A stretch of 64,000 bases of DNA, taken from the NCBI RefSeq assembly GCF_017357405.1, contig NZ_CP071597.1, forward strand, positions 992,001 through 1,056,000, read 5' to 3'. A program made the translations under genes and the position numbers. Shown here piece after piece: positions 18,366 to 26,693 of this stretch. Source of the DNA: Halomontanus rarus (GTDB lineage: Archaea; Halobacteriota; Halobacteria; Halobacteriales; Natrialbaceae). Below the pieces are notes generated by a model. The model was not told the origin of the DNA, ran no database searches, and saw nothing but the letters and a program-made list of their open reading frames with translations. How positions within the stretch are numbered: the first letter of the stretch is position 1; each line of letters starts with the position of its first letter.

Positions 18366-18766
18366 CGCCGGTTCGGTTCTGGGTTGGTTCTCGAGTCCTG
18401 CGGTCGGCACACCACTCAACCGCTGGGTCGACTCCACTCTCGTTCGATGGTCGAAGACACCTCGAGTCCGCCGCACGCTTTTTCGAACTTTTTCGAGCGT
18501 CGCTGGTCGTCTCGGACCCGTTCCAGGTGAGAGACACCTCACGATCACTCGAGGACGAATACGAATCGCGGTGCCTCGACCGATACAGAGGGAGTCGAAC
18601 TGCGAACTCGTCACCGCGTCACCGGGAGACGGCTCGTGGCGACGGTCGACTCGAGCAAAACGGAGCGGTGTGACTCGAGAAGCAAGATGGCTGGAAGCGA
18701 ACGTTGGACACACCGACGCGAAACGAATGAAAGAAAAACCGAAGCCGCACGCGACACCGCGTGCGA
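18366..18766. other. Intergenic spacer between convergent protease and oxidase genes
   Basis: No supported gene is seen in this 401-bp stretch. It contains cttttt and cgaactttttcg near 18477-18495, which may terminate the protease transcript. The bases just before 18767 (gaaagaaaaaccgaag) give a minus-strand T-rich tract that fits termination of the oxidase operon. Confidence 0.45.
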
Positions 18767-21277
18767 CTACATCAGGTAGAACAGTGGGAAGAGGAACACC
18801 CAGACGATGTCGACGAAGTGCCAGTAGAGTCCGAAGAACTCCACCGGTCGGGAGTCTTCCAGATAGGCGTCGACCGTGATGACCCGGTAGATCATGAACA
18901 CGGCAATGAACAGTCCCAGCAGGACGTGCAGGCCGTGGAGCCCGGTCGTCACGAAGTACATCGAGTAGTGGATGTCGGTGAACCAGAAGATGTGATGGGC
19001 GAACTCCTGACCCCACTCCCAGGCCTTGATGGACATGAACGTCAGCCCGAGCAAGACCGTGATCGAGAGCGTCGCCAGCAGCCCCTTCTTGTTCTTGCGC
19101 TGGGCCATCACCAGTGCGAGGATGACGGTGAAACTCGAGGTGAGCAGGACGTACGTGTTGACCAGTCCGGGAATCGCACTCGGCGGGACGGTCGGCCACG
19201 AACTCCAGCCCTCGTAGATGCGCATGAAGAGGTACGCACCGATGAACGCGCCGAAGACGATGACGTCGGACGCCAGGAAGAACCAGACGCCGAGTTTCGT
19301 GTTACCGACGTTCTCGAACGGCCAGCGTTCGGCGATCGCCATCTCGGGGGCGGTGAACTGCTCGCGGCCGAACTGGAACAGCGTGTACCCCATAATCGCG
19401 ACACCGGTGAGGGTGATCGCGATGTAGGGATAGCTGACCGCGCCGCTGAGTCCCGCTGCCTCGGCGTATTCGGGGTCGAGCGACTCGATCAGTGCTGCGA
19501 CCGACGACGTCAGTCCACTGATTCCGAGGAAGAACACGAATACGCCGAATCCGATACCCATCGGCCAGATACTGGCGTGATCCGCGTGTTCTTCGTCGTG
19601 TTCGTGGGTGTCCAGTTCGTGACCGTGGCCGGTCTGGACGATGTCGGTCGCCGTGGCGGTCCCGCCGTCGGTCGCCGCCGCCGATTCCGCCGTGTCGTCG
19701 ACGAACTCGAGGTGACCGCTCCGATAGGAGGGACGGCCGGGCCAGTTCTCGAGCGGTGGCGGCGAGGGGATCGCCCACTCGGCCGTTCGGGCGTACTCCC
19801 AGGGGTTGTCCGGGGCGTCCGGGCCGCTGACCAGACTCTTCCCGAGCGTGTAGAACATGATCAGGAACGAGCCACCGAGGATGAACGCGCCGACGGTCGC
19901 CATCTGGTGGTAGATCTGCATTCCCTCGCCGTAGTGGAAGACACGCCGCGGCGTCTCCCAGGCGAGGAACATCGGGAAGTAAAGCAGGTTGAACCCGATG
20001 AAGTAGACCGCGAAGTGGACCTTCCCGAGCGTCTCGTTGTACATCTTCCCGGAAATCTTCGGCCACCAGTAGTAGAGGCCGGCGATCAGCGCCGTCACAC
20101 CCGAGACCATCACGTAGTGGAAGTGGGCGACGACCCAGTAGGTCCCACGGAACTCGTAGTCGAGGACGACGGCTCCGAGGAAGACCCCGGTGATGCCGCC
20201 GAGGATGAACAACACGAGCGCACCCAGCGAGAACAGGAACGGCGTGGTAAACCGAACCCGTCCTTTGACCATCGTGTAGATCAGCGCGAAGACCATCAGG
20301 TCGAACGGCAACGAGATCCCGATCGTCGTCGCCATGAAGAGGGTCTTGATCTCGAGGTTGATGGTCGTCAAGAACATGTGGTGCATCCAGACGAGGAACG
20401 ACTGGACGGCGACGAGGACCATCGCGATGATGACCCACTTGCGTCCGACCAGTCGTCGGCCGGTGAACGTCTGGAACGTCTCGAACATGATCCCTAACGC
20501 GGGGAAGAAGACGATGTACACCTCCGGATGGCCGAAGAACCAGAATATGTGCGCCCACAACAGGCTCGACCCCTGATGGGTCGCGAAGTACTGCGTCAAC
20601 AGGATGCGGTCGGTCGCCAGCAACAGCAGTGCAGCGAGCAGCGCTGCGAAGGCGAACAGCATCATCCAGATGGTCAGGAGCCACGACCAGGTGAAAAGCG
20701 GCATGTTCCACAGTCCCATGCCTTCCGCACGCGAGCGGTGGATGGTCGTAAGGAAGTTCACCGTCCCGAGGGTGATCGAGAAGACGAACAGGGTCAACGC
20801 GAGGATCGTCGCGGTACCACCGGTCGATGCGTCTAGGGCGGGCGTGTACATCGGGACGTTCAACGGGGCGTACATCGTCCAGCCGCCTTCGAACGAACCG
20901 CCTTGGAAGAACGAGACTCCGACGAGGAGCCCCGAGAAGAGGTAGAACCAGTAGCTCAAGGCGTTCAATCGCGGGAACGCGAGGTCTTTGGCGCCGATCT
21001 GCAGTGGAACGAGGTAGTTCGCGAATCCGGACGCGATCGGCGACAGGAACCAGAACACCATCACGAGCCCGTGCATCGAGACGGCCTGATTGAACCCGCT
21101 GCCCGAAAGAATCGACTGCCCGGGAGTCCACAACTGGACGCGAAAGAGGAGCGCGAGGACCCCTCCGAACAGGAGGAAGAACAGCGCCGTTGCGATGTAG
21201 AGGATTCCGACGTCCTTGTGATTGGTCGTCACGAGCCAGCGCTTGACCGAGGTCATCGGTGGGAAGTTATCAGACAT
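18767..21277 (-). CDS. coxAC: Cytochrome c oxidase subunit I-III fusion
   Basis: The 836-residue protein is the catalytic core of a haem-copper oxidase that reduces O2 to water and pumps protons. The subunit I part (1-510) has the low-spin haem ligands His69 and His387, CuB ligands His250, His299 and His300, and the high-spin haem ligand His385. Glu252 and Tyr254 in GHPEVY mark an A1-type enzyme, and Lys311 lies in the K channel. A linker rich in His (HGHELDTHEHDEEHADH, about 553-570) leads to the subunit III part, which ends YWHFVDIVWVFLFPLFYLM. The start overlaps the subunit II stop by 8 nt, so the two genes are co-translated. Fused I-III subunits are known in haloarchaea. Confidence 0.95.
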   Translation of the reverse strand: MSDNFPPMTSVKRWLVTTNHKDVGILYIATALFFLLFGGVLALLFRVQLWTPGQSILSGSGFNQAVSMHGLVMVFWFLSPIASGFANYLVPLQIGAKDLAFPRLNALSYWFYLFSGLLVGVSFFQGGSFEGGWTMYAPLNVPMYTPALDASTGGTATILALTLFVFSITLGTVNFLTTIHRSRAEGMGLWNMPLFTWSWLLTIWMMLFAFAALLAALLLLATDRILLTQYFATHQGSSLLWAHIFWFFGHPEVYIVFFPALGIMFETFQTFTGRRLVGRKWVIIAMVLVAVQSFLVWMHHMFLTTINLEIKTLFMATTIGISLPFDLMVFALIYTMVKGRVRFTTPFLFSLGALVLFILGGITGVFLGAVVLDYEFRGTYWVVAHFHYVMVSGVTALIAGLYYWWPKISGKMYNETLGKVHFAVYFIGFNLLYFPMFLAWETPRRVFHYGEGMQIYHQMATVGAFILGGSFLIMFYTLGKSLVSGPDAPDNPWEYARTAEWAIPSPPPLENWPGRPSYRSGHLEFVDDTAESAAATDGGTATATDIVQTGHGHELDTHEHDEEHADHASIWPMGIGFGVFVFFLGISGLTSSVAALIESLDPEYAEAAGLSGAVSYPYIAITLTGVAIMGYTLFQFGREQFTAPEMAIAERWPFENVGNTKLGVWFFLASDVIVFGAFIGAYLFMRIYEGWSSWPTVPPSAIPGLVNTYVLLTSSFTVILALVMAQRKNKKGLLATLSITVLLGLTFMSIKAWEWGQEFAHHIFWFTDIHYSMYFVTTGLHGLHVLLGLFIAVFMIYRVITVDAYLEDSRPVEFFGLYWHFVDIVWVFLFPLFYLM

Positions 21278-22076
21278 TAAGCGTCACCCCCCGCACCTTC
21301 GTCGCGTTTTCGCCGTTTCCATCATCCGTCTCGTTGTCTCCACTCGAGTTGTCTTCCATCGCGGCTTCTTGCTCTGCCATCCACTCCTCGAAGGCTTCCT
21401 CTTCCATCACCGTGACGTTGCTCGTCATGCCGGAGTGACCGGGACCGCAGAGTTCGAAGCACTCGATGCCGTCTTCGTTGACGACCCGCTCACCGTCGCT
21501 CTCATCGAGTGGCTCGGTGGCGAACCACGTCACGTCAGTCTCGCCCGGAATCGCGTCGGCTTTCACCCGTTGGTCGGGGATGCCGAACGCGTGCCAGACG
21601 TCAATTGAAGTGACGTTCACCCAGATTGCTGTGTCTTCGGGGACGACTAATCCCTCTCCGTTCGAGGACGTCTCGACGCCGTTCTCGTACTCGAAGCTCC
21701 AGGAGAACGCCTGTCCTTCCACGTCCACCTCGAGTGCGTCCTCTCCGGGCTCTTCGGGTCCCGTCTCGACGTAGATCAGCCACGTGTACGTCCAGAGGAC
21801 GAGTCCGAGGACGATGATCGCACTCATCCCGAACGATACGAACAGCTTTTTGCCGCCCTTTCCACCTGTCGGTAACTCCCCGAGCGTTGGCAGCTCGTCG
21901 TCGTCCGTCGGTGCATCGCTGTCACGATACTTGTACGCGTTGTACAACGTATACGAGACGACGATGATCCCGACGAGCGTTCCGAGTCCGAGGAAGATAG
22001 TGAAGATCTGCTCGAACACCTCGGCACGCGTTTGCAACGGTATCGGGGTCGGAAATGCGCTGAAGATTGTATTCAC
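21270..22076 (-). CDS. coxB: Cytochrome c oxidase subunit II
   Basis: The 268-residue protein starts with GTG. Two membrane helices (about 22-45 and 78-103) are followed by a cupredoxin domain outside the membrane. The CuA site is complete: His162 in DVWHAFGIP, then Cys206, Glu208, Cys210, His214 and Met217 in ECFELCGPGHSGM. This subunit receives electrons, probably from halocyanin, and passes them to the subunit I-III fusion encoded next. The Asn-rich tail (EDNSSGDNETDDGNGEN) is hydrophilic and extended. The GAGGTG Shine-Dalgarno-like sequence overlaps the start codon itself, so initiation probably relies on the leaderless route. Confidence 0.95.
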   Translation of the reverse strand: MNTIFSAFPTPIPLQTRAEVFEQIFTIFLGLGTLVGIIVVSYTLYNAYKYRDSDAPTDDDELPTLGELPTGGKGGKKLFVSFGMSAIIVLGLVLWTYTWLIYVETGPEEPGEDALEVDVEGQAFSWSFEYENGVETSSNGEGLVVPEDTAIWVNVTSIDVWHAFGIPDQRVKADAIPGETDVTWFATEPLDESDGERVVNEDGIECFELCGPGHSGMTSNVTVMEEEAFEEWMAEQEAAMEDNSSGDNETDDGNGENATKVRGVTLNV

Positions 22077-22092
22077 CTCGTTTGTAAGCCGC

Positions 22093-22100
22093 TTTTATAT
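22093..22100 (-). promoter_or_regulatory. TATA box for the oxidase operon
   Basis: On the minus strand the sequence ATATAAAA lies about 20 nt upstream of the GTG of subunit II. This spacing predicts a transcript that begins at or close to the start codon, as is usual for haloarchaeal leaderless genes. Confidence 0.55.
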
Positions 22101-22553
22101 CGGACGATGCTTGCTGGGGACACTTATCTATTTGGAAACGCCCCGACGGCATCTCCCTTCTCGGTCGCCGTGAGCCGGTTTTTCCGATAGCCGGTCGCAG
22201 TCGACCGACGGTTTTCGTCCCCGCGTCCGATCCTCTAGATGGACCTTCGGCCGACCCACCTTTTGCTTATCGTTCTGCCGCCGGCAACGTGATACGACAG
22301 TTATACGTCGCCGGTTCCCGCGTCGAACCGATTTTGGTCCACGGATTCCAAGTCAGTCTTTCGACCGACGACGCGAGCGCACCGGTCTCAGAGGCGTTCG
22401 AGGTACGGGATTCGAGGACCGTGGCTCTCGGTCCGTCGAAATTCGACGCGACACGGGACCGATCACGCGCCAGCCAGGTGGTATGATCCCCGATCACTGC
22501 TAGTCGATCAGACAGAGCGAACGGTTCATATGATTGACTGACGTACCTCCGGT
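22101..22553. other. Intergenic region upstream of the oxidase operon
   Basis: This 453-bp stretch has no confident gene. A minus-strand frame at 22267-22497 (76 codons, MIGDHTTWLARDRSRVASNF, ending NCRITLPAAER) reads almost like a protein, with WNPWTKIGS in the middle, but lacks a recognisable family or start signal. The rest holds promoter DNA for the oxidase genes on one side and for the amphi-Trp gene on the other. Confidence 0.4.
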
Positions 22554-22853
22554 ATGCCCGAAGAAGTCCTGTTCGAGTTCGAACGATCGATGGAGCGCAC
22601 CGAAATCGCCTCGTACCTCAGAACCGTCGCCGATCGACTCGAGTCCGACGAGGACCTCGTTCTCGAGGCGGCCGACCAGAACGTCACGCTGTCGCCACCC
22701 GGTCGGCCGACGTTCGAAATCAAAGCCGAACGCGAGACGTCCTCGAGTTCGAGTGACGACCCCGCCGAACTCAGCATCGAGTTCGAACTCGAGTGGACGG
22801 AGGGAGCGGGTGAAGACGGTACGAGCGCCGACGGGAGTCTGACGATCGAGTGA
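22554..22853 (+). CDS. Amphi-Trp domain protein
   Basis: The 99-residue protein begins MPEEVLFEFERSMERTEIAS and continues with YLRTVADRLES, LVLEAADQNVTLSPPGRPTFEIKAE and LSIEFELEWTE. The alternating helix then strand pattern, ending in a beta-strand with ELEW, fits the amphi-Trp family, small soluble proteins of unknown function common in haloarchaea. An acidic tail (GAGEDGTSADGSLTIE) follows. It is transcribed alone. Confidence 0.8.
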   Translation: MPEEVLFEFERSMERTEIASYLRTVADRLESDEDLVLEAADQNVTLSPPGRPTFEIKAERETSSSSSDDPAELSIEFELEWTEGAGEDGTSADGSLTIE

Positions 22854-22920
22854 CGGCGACACCCGCTTCTCGCGCGGTCTCGAGTTCGAATTCGTTTCAG
22901 GACCTGTCTCCGCCCGCCAG

Positions 22921-23373
22921 CTAGACGGCGACGACCCACACGCGAAACTCCTCGTCGAGACCGTACACTCGCTGGAAGACGGCGTCGAGAAACTGCGAAA
23001 TTCGATTCGCGTCCGCCCGCGCGCTCACCCGCACGTTGATCCCCTCGGCTTCTTCGGGTCTGGTGAGTTCGTCGATCGTAAACGCCGGATACTCACGAAG
23101 TAGTGATTTGAGTGCCTCGAGTTCCTCGTCGGTACAGTCGAGGTTGACGGTGTCGTCGCCGAACTGGAGCCACGGAACGCCGAGTTCGGAGTCTGGAGCG
23201 GGTTCGCTCGCTTCGCCGTTCTCGCCTTCACCCTCGTGGTCACGTTCGAGCGCAGTCGGATCGATCTCGAGCGTGAGAAACGGACTGGCCCGCTCGCGGT
23301 GGGCGGTGATCGCGTCGACGAACAGTGCTCGACGGTCGGTAGGATCGGCCGCGTCGAACCGAGTCTGTCCCAT
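22921..23373 (-). CDS. Conserved haloarchaeal protein, unknown function
   Basis: The 150-residue protein starts [20 protein letters not shown]. It has a charged linker ([19 protein letters not shown]) and a C-terminal alpha/beta part with [59 protein letters not shown] and the end EFRVWVVAV. No catalytic motif is obvious. The even composition and high third-position GC argue that it is a real gene. It is divergent from adenylate kinase with 59 bp between the starts. I do not recognise the family. Confidence 0.7.
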   Translation of the reverse strand: MGQTRFDAADPTDRRALFVDAITAHRERASPFLTLEIDPTALERDHEGEGENGEASEPAPDSELGVPWLQFGDDTVNLDCTDEELEALKSLLREYPAFTIDELTRPEEAEGINVRVSARADANRISQFLDAVFQRVYGLDEEFRVWVVAV

Positions 23374-23396
23374 ACGTCGTCCGTCGACCGCCTTTC

Positions 23397-23410
23397 TTTA
23401 AGCCTTTATG
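23397..23410 (+). promoter_or_regulatory. TATA-like elements upstream of adk
   Basis: TTTAAG (23397-23402) and TTTATG (23405-23410) precede the adk ATG at 23433. The second is centred about 26 nt upstream, the spacing expected for a leaderless transcript. Confidence 0.45.
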
Positions 23411-23432
23411 TGACGCCGGCGAACGAGCGGGT

Positions 23433-24074
23433 ATGGCAGACTCACAGCCACGGATTCTCATCCTCGGAGCGCCGGGAGCTGGCAAAGGAACACAGAGCGC
23501 GCGCATGGCCGATCACTTCGATATCGAGCACGTGACCACGGGTGACGCACTGCGAGCGAACAAGGACATGGACATCAGCGATATGGACACCGAGTACGAC
23601 ACCCCTCGCGAGTACATGGATCAGGGCGAACTCGTCCCCGACGCGGTCGTCAACGCCATCGTCGAGGAGGCGCTGAGCCAGGCCGACGGCTTCGTCCTCG
23701 ACGGCTATCCGCGGAATCTCGAACAGGCCGAAGAACTCGAGGGCATGACCGACCTCGACGTCGTCCTCCAGCTCGAGGTCGGCGAAGACGAACTCGTACA
23801 CCGACTGACCGGTCGGCGGATGGACCCCGAGACCGGCGACATCTATCACCTCGAGTACAACCCGCCGGCGGACGAGGAGGTCGAGGAACGGCTGGTTCAA
23901 CGCGACGACGACACCGAGGAGACGGTCAAAGAGCGGCTTCGGGTTTACCGGGAGAGTACCGAGCCCGTTATCGAACATTACGAGGAAGAGGGTGTGCTCG
24001 AGACAGTCGACGGCGAGCAGTCGCCCGACGAGGTGTGGGAGGACGTGAAGGCGACGATCGAAGACGCAGTATAA
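23433..24074 (+). CDS. adk: Adenylate kinase
   Basis: The 213-residue protein catalyses ATP + AMP to 2 ADP. It shows the P-loop [10 protein letters not shown] (residues 10-19), the AMP-binding [11 protein letters not shown], the central [13 protein letters not shown] and the lid sequence [20 protein letters not shown], followed by [19 protein letters not shown]. The lid lacks the four zinc cysteines found in some bacterial forms, so it is a non-zinc type. Length and domain order match the long-lid bacterial-type enzyme common in haloarchaea. The gene is monocistronic. Confidence 0.97.
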   Translation: MADSQPRILILGAPGAGKGTQSARMADHFDIEHVTTGDALRANKDMDISDMDTEYDTPREYMDQGELVPDAVVNAIVEEALSQADGFVLDGYPRNLEQAEELEGMTDLDVVLQLEVGEDELVHRLTGRRMDPETGDIYHLEYNPPADEEVEERLVQRDDDTEETVKERLRVYRESTEPVIEHYEEEGVLETVDGEQSPDEVWEDVKATIEDAV

Positions 24075-24271
24075 CTCCACTTTTCGGCATTGAGGTTCGG
24101 AGATCCGAGATTGCGTTTCTCGAGTATACGTTTCCAATTCATTTACGCGGCAATCTCTCTCGAGAAGGTACGCTCAGTCTCCAAAATCAGACGATACCGA
24201 AATAATTAGCGTGGAAAACGGAACAGAAGCGTCAGTACAGCAGAAGCGTCAGTACGGCTGTCGTCACACGA

Positions 24272-26527
24272 TCAGTTCGTTCCAACGTCCACCTCGTGGT
24301 GTGCGATGTTGAGATACGAGAGTCGGCCAGTTTCGTTTCCGCTACCGAACTGTTCGGAGTCGATCAGCGCCTCATCGAAGTGAATACTATTTTTATTCGA
24401 CGTGCCGCCGACGTTTCCGACAATTGCGCCGAATATCTCGACCTGGTTAGAGATATGGACATCGACACCGTCTCTGGTTTCGGAACCGGGTCCGTAGACG
24501 ATACCGACGAACGACGCCCTATTACTGAACTTGGCCGAACTATCGGGGTTCATATTTAACCAAAACAACGGCGACCGGTCACCGGCTTCGGTTATCGCTG
24601 CTTGCTTACTCATATCCAGATCGCCGTTCAGAAACACCTCGACACCGTTGTCACCCTGTATTTCGATTTCCGCTTTATTGGTGAGCGCGATATCTTCGTC
24701 GACATAGAGGTCGATCGGACCATCACTCGTGTCAAACACGAGCGTATCATCGCTATCGAACGTCACGTGGTCGAGGTAGTACGACCCGCTCTCGAGCGTA
24801 CAGGTCAATTCACAGCCGACGAGCTCGTCGTTGACGACCGTCAACGTCTCATCGTTATCGTTTGAATCTGCCAATCGTGATTTTGTATCTATGATTTCGT
24901 CGGTGACTGGGTCGGGGTAATTGATACCGGGATCAACCGAACTACTCGGTGAACGGTACGTCGTCTGTGGCTTCGGAGAGACATTTTCTGAAATGGAGTC
25001 TTCGTTGACTCGTCCAGGATCAACGCTACCGCCCGCGATTACGTCTCCGTCTACGTCTGCGCTCGAATCGATACTGACGTCATCTCTTGCGTATACGTCG
25101 TCAGTAACTTTAGCATTGTAGAAAAGCTCCACCGCTTCATTTGATCTCACAGTACCAACGAGGGTCGATCCAGAGGATTCGAGTGCGACCGATCCACCTG
25201 CATAGATATCGTTCCGGTGCTCTGCCTGATGATTGAGCGTTACGTCACCGCTCGCATGAATCTCGCCGTCTACCGTCGCCTTCTTCGCAAGAGATACGTT
25301 ACCGTCAACGATGAGATCTCCCTGTATCTCTGTGTTCTTTCCAACAGTCGCGTCACCGTTGACGTGAACAGTCCCTTCGACTGTCGCCCCCTGAATTTGT
25401 GTCAAATCACCGTCAACGATTAAATCGCCTCTGAACGTTCCACCAAACGCACTCAAATCACCACCAGACGAATAGAGTCCTCCAAACTCAGGGTTATTAC
25501 TGATATCGCTCTCACCAGCAACAATCGTCTTTCCGGATACCAGAATATTATTACTGATGTCCGCGTCCCCACCCGCTCGAACGTCTCCACCTATTTCTAC
25601 AGAGTTCGATGGCTTGAAATCACCCTCGACTATAACAGGTGCATTTTCGCCGCCGGACGTATACGGGCCATCAGTCGAATCGTAGCTGTCGATTTTTCCA
25701 TTGTTACTGAGCGCTAATGTCGGCGCATCGGAAACGATCGGTCCTTCGATCTCTCCAGATTCGATGGGTCCGGATAGCGTAATCTGTACGGTACCATCAC
25801 TGGGATACTTCACGTTACTACTGCTGCTATCCTCGAAGAACTGTCCCCATGCTTCGGAATACTTACTCTGAATAGTGATAACGACATCGCTGTTCGTGAG
25901 TAACTCATCTTGCCCGAGGTCCCCACAGGCGCTGCTAGATGGATACTTCTTCGTTGTCCCCAGATGGTTGATATTGGCTCGATCCGTAATTCGTTCATCA
26001 CCGGTGATCGTGACTATCGGAAGCGTAAGCGTCGGTTCTCTCTCGTCAATTCCTGGCCGGTAATGAATACTGGGTGACGAGACCATCGTACTTGTCGACC
26101 CGTCGTGTCTCCAGACACCGCCGCCCTGTAACGCGATCTCGTTTCCGTTCTGCGTATACTGAACCGAACCCAACTGTTGATCGTCGACAATCATACACGA
26201 ACTATCTCCCGTAATTTCGACTGTCATATTGCCCGCCGATGGGTCAACGCGGACGTTCTGACCGTCAAGTGAAAAGTCAGTCCCTCGAGAAACGTCGTGT
26301 GACGACGATGCCGTCTCAAGTTCCTTACTCATCTGAACGAACGACTGTTCAACTCGGTCAGTCTCGGCCTGTTGTTCGACGTCATCGGTCGACTGACCCG
26401 CAACGAGCAAGATTCCAATGCTGGCGATCACGACGACCCCAATAAGTAAAACTAGTCCCAATACAGCCATCTGCCCCCGATGGTACTGGATCGGACCTAT
26501 TGTTCGCACCCTACGTTTCGCTTCCAT
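24272..26527 (-). CDS. Pilin-like exported protein with bactofilin-like repeats (DUF7289 type)
   Basis: The 751-residue protein has a short basic N terminus, then RGQMAVLGLVLLIGVVVIAS, which fits the archaeal type IV pilin-like (class III) signal processed by PibD, cut before Gln. The middle (about 300-530) is a run of short beta turns such as VIVEGDFKPSNSVEIGGDV, GDLIVDGDLTQIQGATVEG and GDVTLNHQAEHRNDIYAGG. This spacing of Gly-Asp pairs every 17-24 residues resembles bactofilin-type polymer-forming beta-helices. It ends YLNIAHHEVDVGTN, almost the same as the neighbour's end. It is therefore a paralogue of the next gene plus a solenoid. It is visibly more AT-rich than the genes around it. Confidence 0.75.
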   Translation of the reverse strand: MEAKRRVRTIGPIQYHRGQMAVLGLVLLIGVVVIASIGILLVAGQSTDDVEQQAETDRVEQSFVQMSKELETASSSHDVSRGTDFSLDGQNVRVDPSAGNMTVEITGDSSCMIVDDQQLGSVQYTQNGNEIALQGGGVWRHDGSTSTMVSSPSIHYRPGIDEREPTLTLPIVTITGDERITDRANINHLGTTKKYPSSSACGDLGQDELLTNSDVVITIQSKYSEAWGQFFEDSSSSNVKYPSDGTVQITLSGPIESGEIEGPIVSDAPTLALSNNGKIDSYDSTDGPYTSGGENAPVIVEGDFKPSNSVEIGGDVRAGGDADISNNILVSGKTIVAGESDISNNPEFGGLYSSGGDLSAFGGTFRGDLIVDGDLTQIQGATVEGTVHVNGDATVGKNTEIQGDLIVDGNVSLAKKATVDGEIHASGDVTLNHQAEHRNDIYAGGSVALESSGSTLVGTVRSNEAVELFYNAKVTDDVYARDDVSIDSSADVDGDVIAGGSVDPGRVNEDSISENVSPKPQTTYRSPSSSVDPGINYPDPVTDEIIDTKSRLADSNDNDETLTVVNDELVGCELTCTLESGSYYLDHVTFDSDDTLVFDTSDGPIDLYVDEDIALTNKAEIEIQGDNGVEVFLNGDLDMSKQAAITEAGDRSPLFWLNMNPDSSAKFSNRASFVGIVYGPGSETRDGVDVHISNQVEIFGAIVGNVGGTSNKNSIHFDEALIDSEQFGSGNETGRLSYLNIAHHEVDVGTN

Positions 26528-26693
26528 CTTATCGGTACATTAGAACCTCATCTATAATATACTGTATGGTACAGATAGATATCGTTAGAAAGTATAGATC
26601 TATATGCGTTAAACTTAATCTATTAAAACCGCTGTTTGGACTAACTGTCCAGTGTTATACAACTCGAGTAAAGAGTCAGATCGAATCGACGAG

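Noticed and set aside
18761..20497. Long plus-strand frame of 578 codons opposite the oxidase subunit I-III gene
   Set aside because: It is the antisense of a certain cox gene. Its composition is Arg, Asp and Glu with no domain, typical of shadow frames in GC-rich DNA.
22267..22497. 76-codon minus-strand frame ending ITLPAAER
   Set aside because: The composition is plausible but there is no recognised family, no start signal and no conserved neighbour, so it is described only in the intergenic entry.
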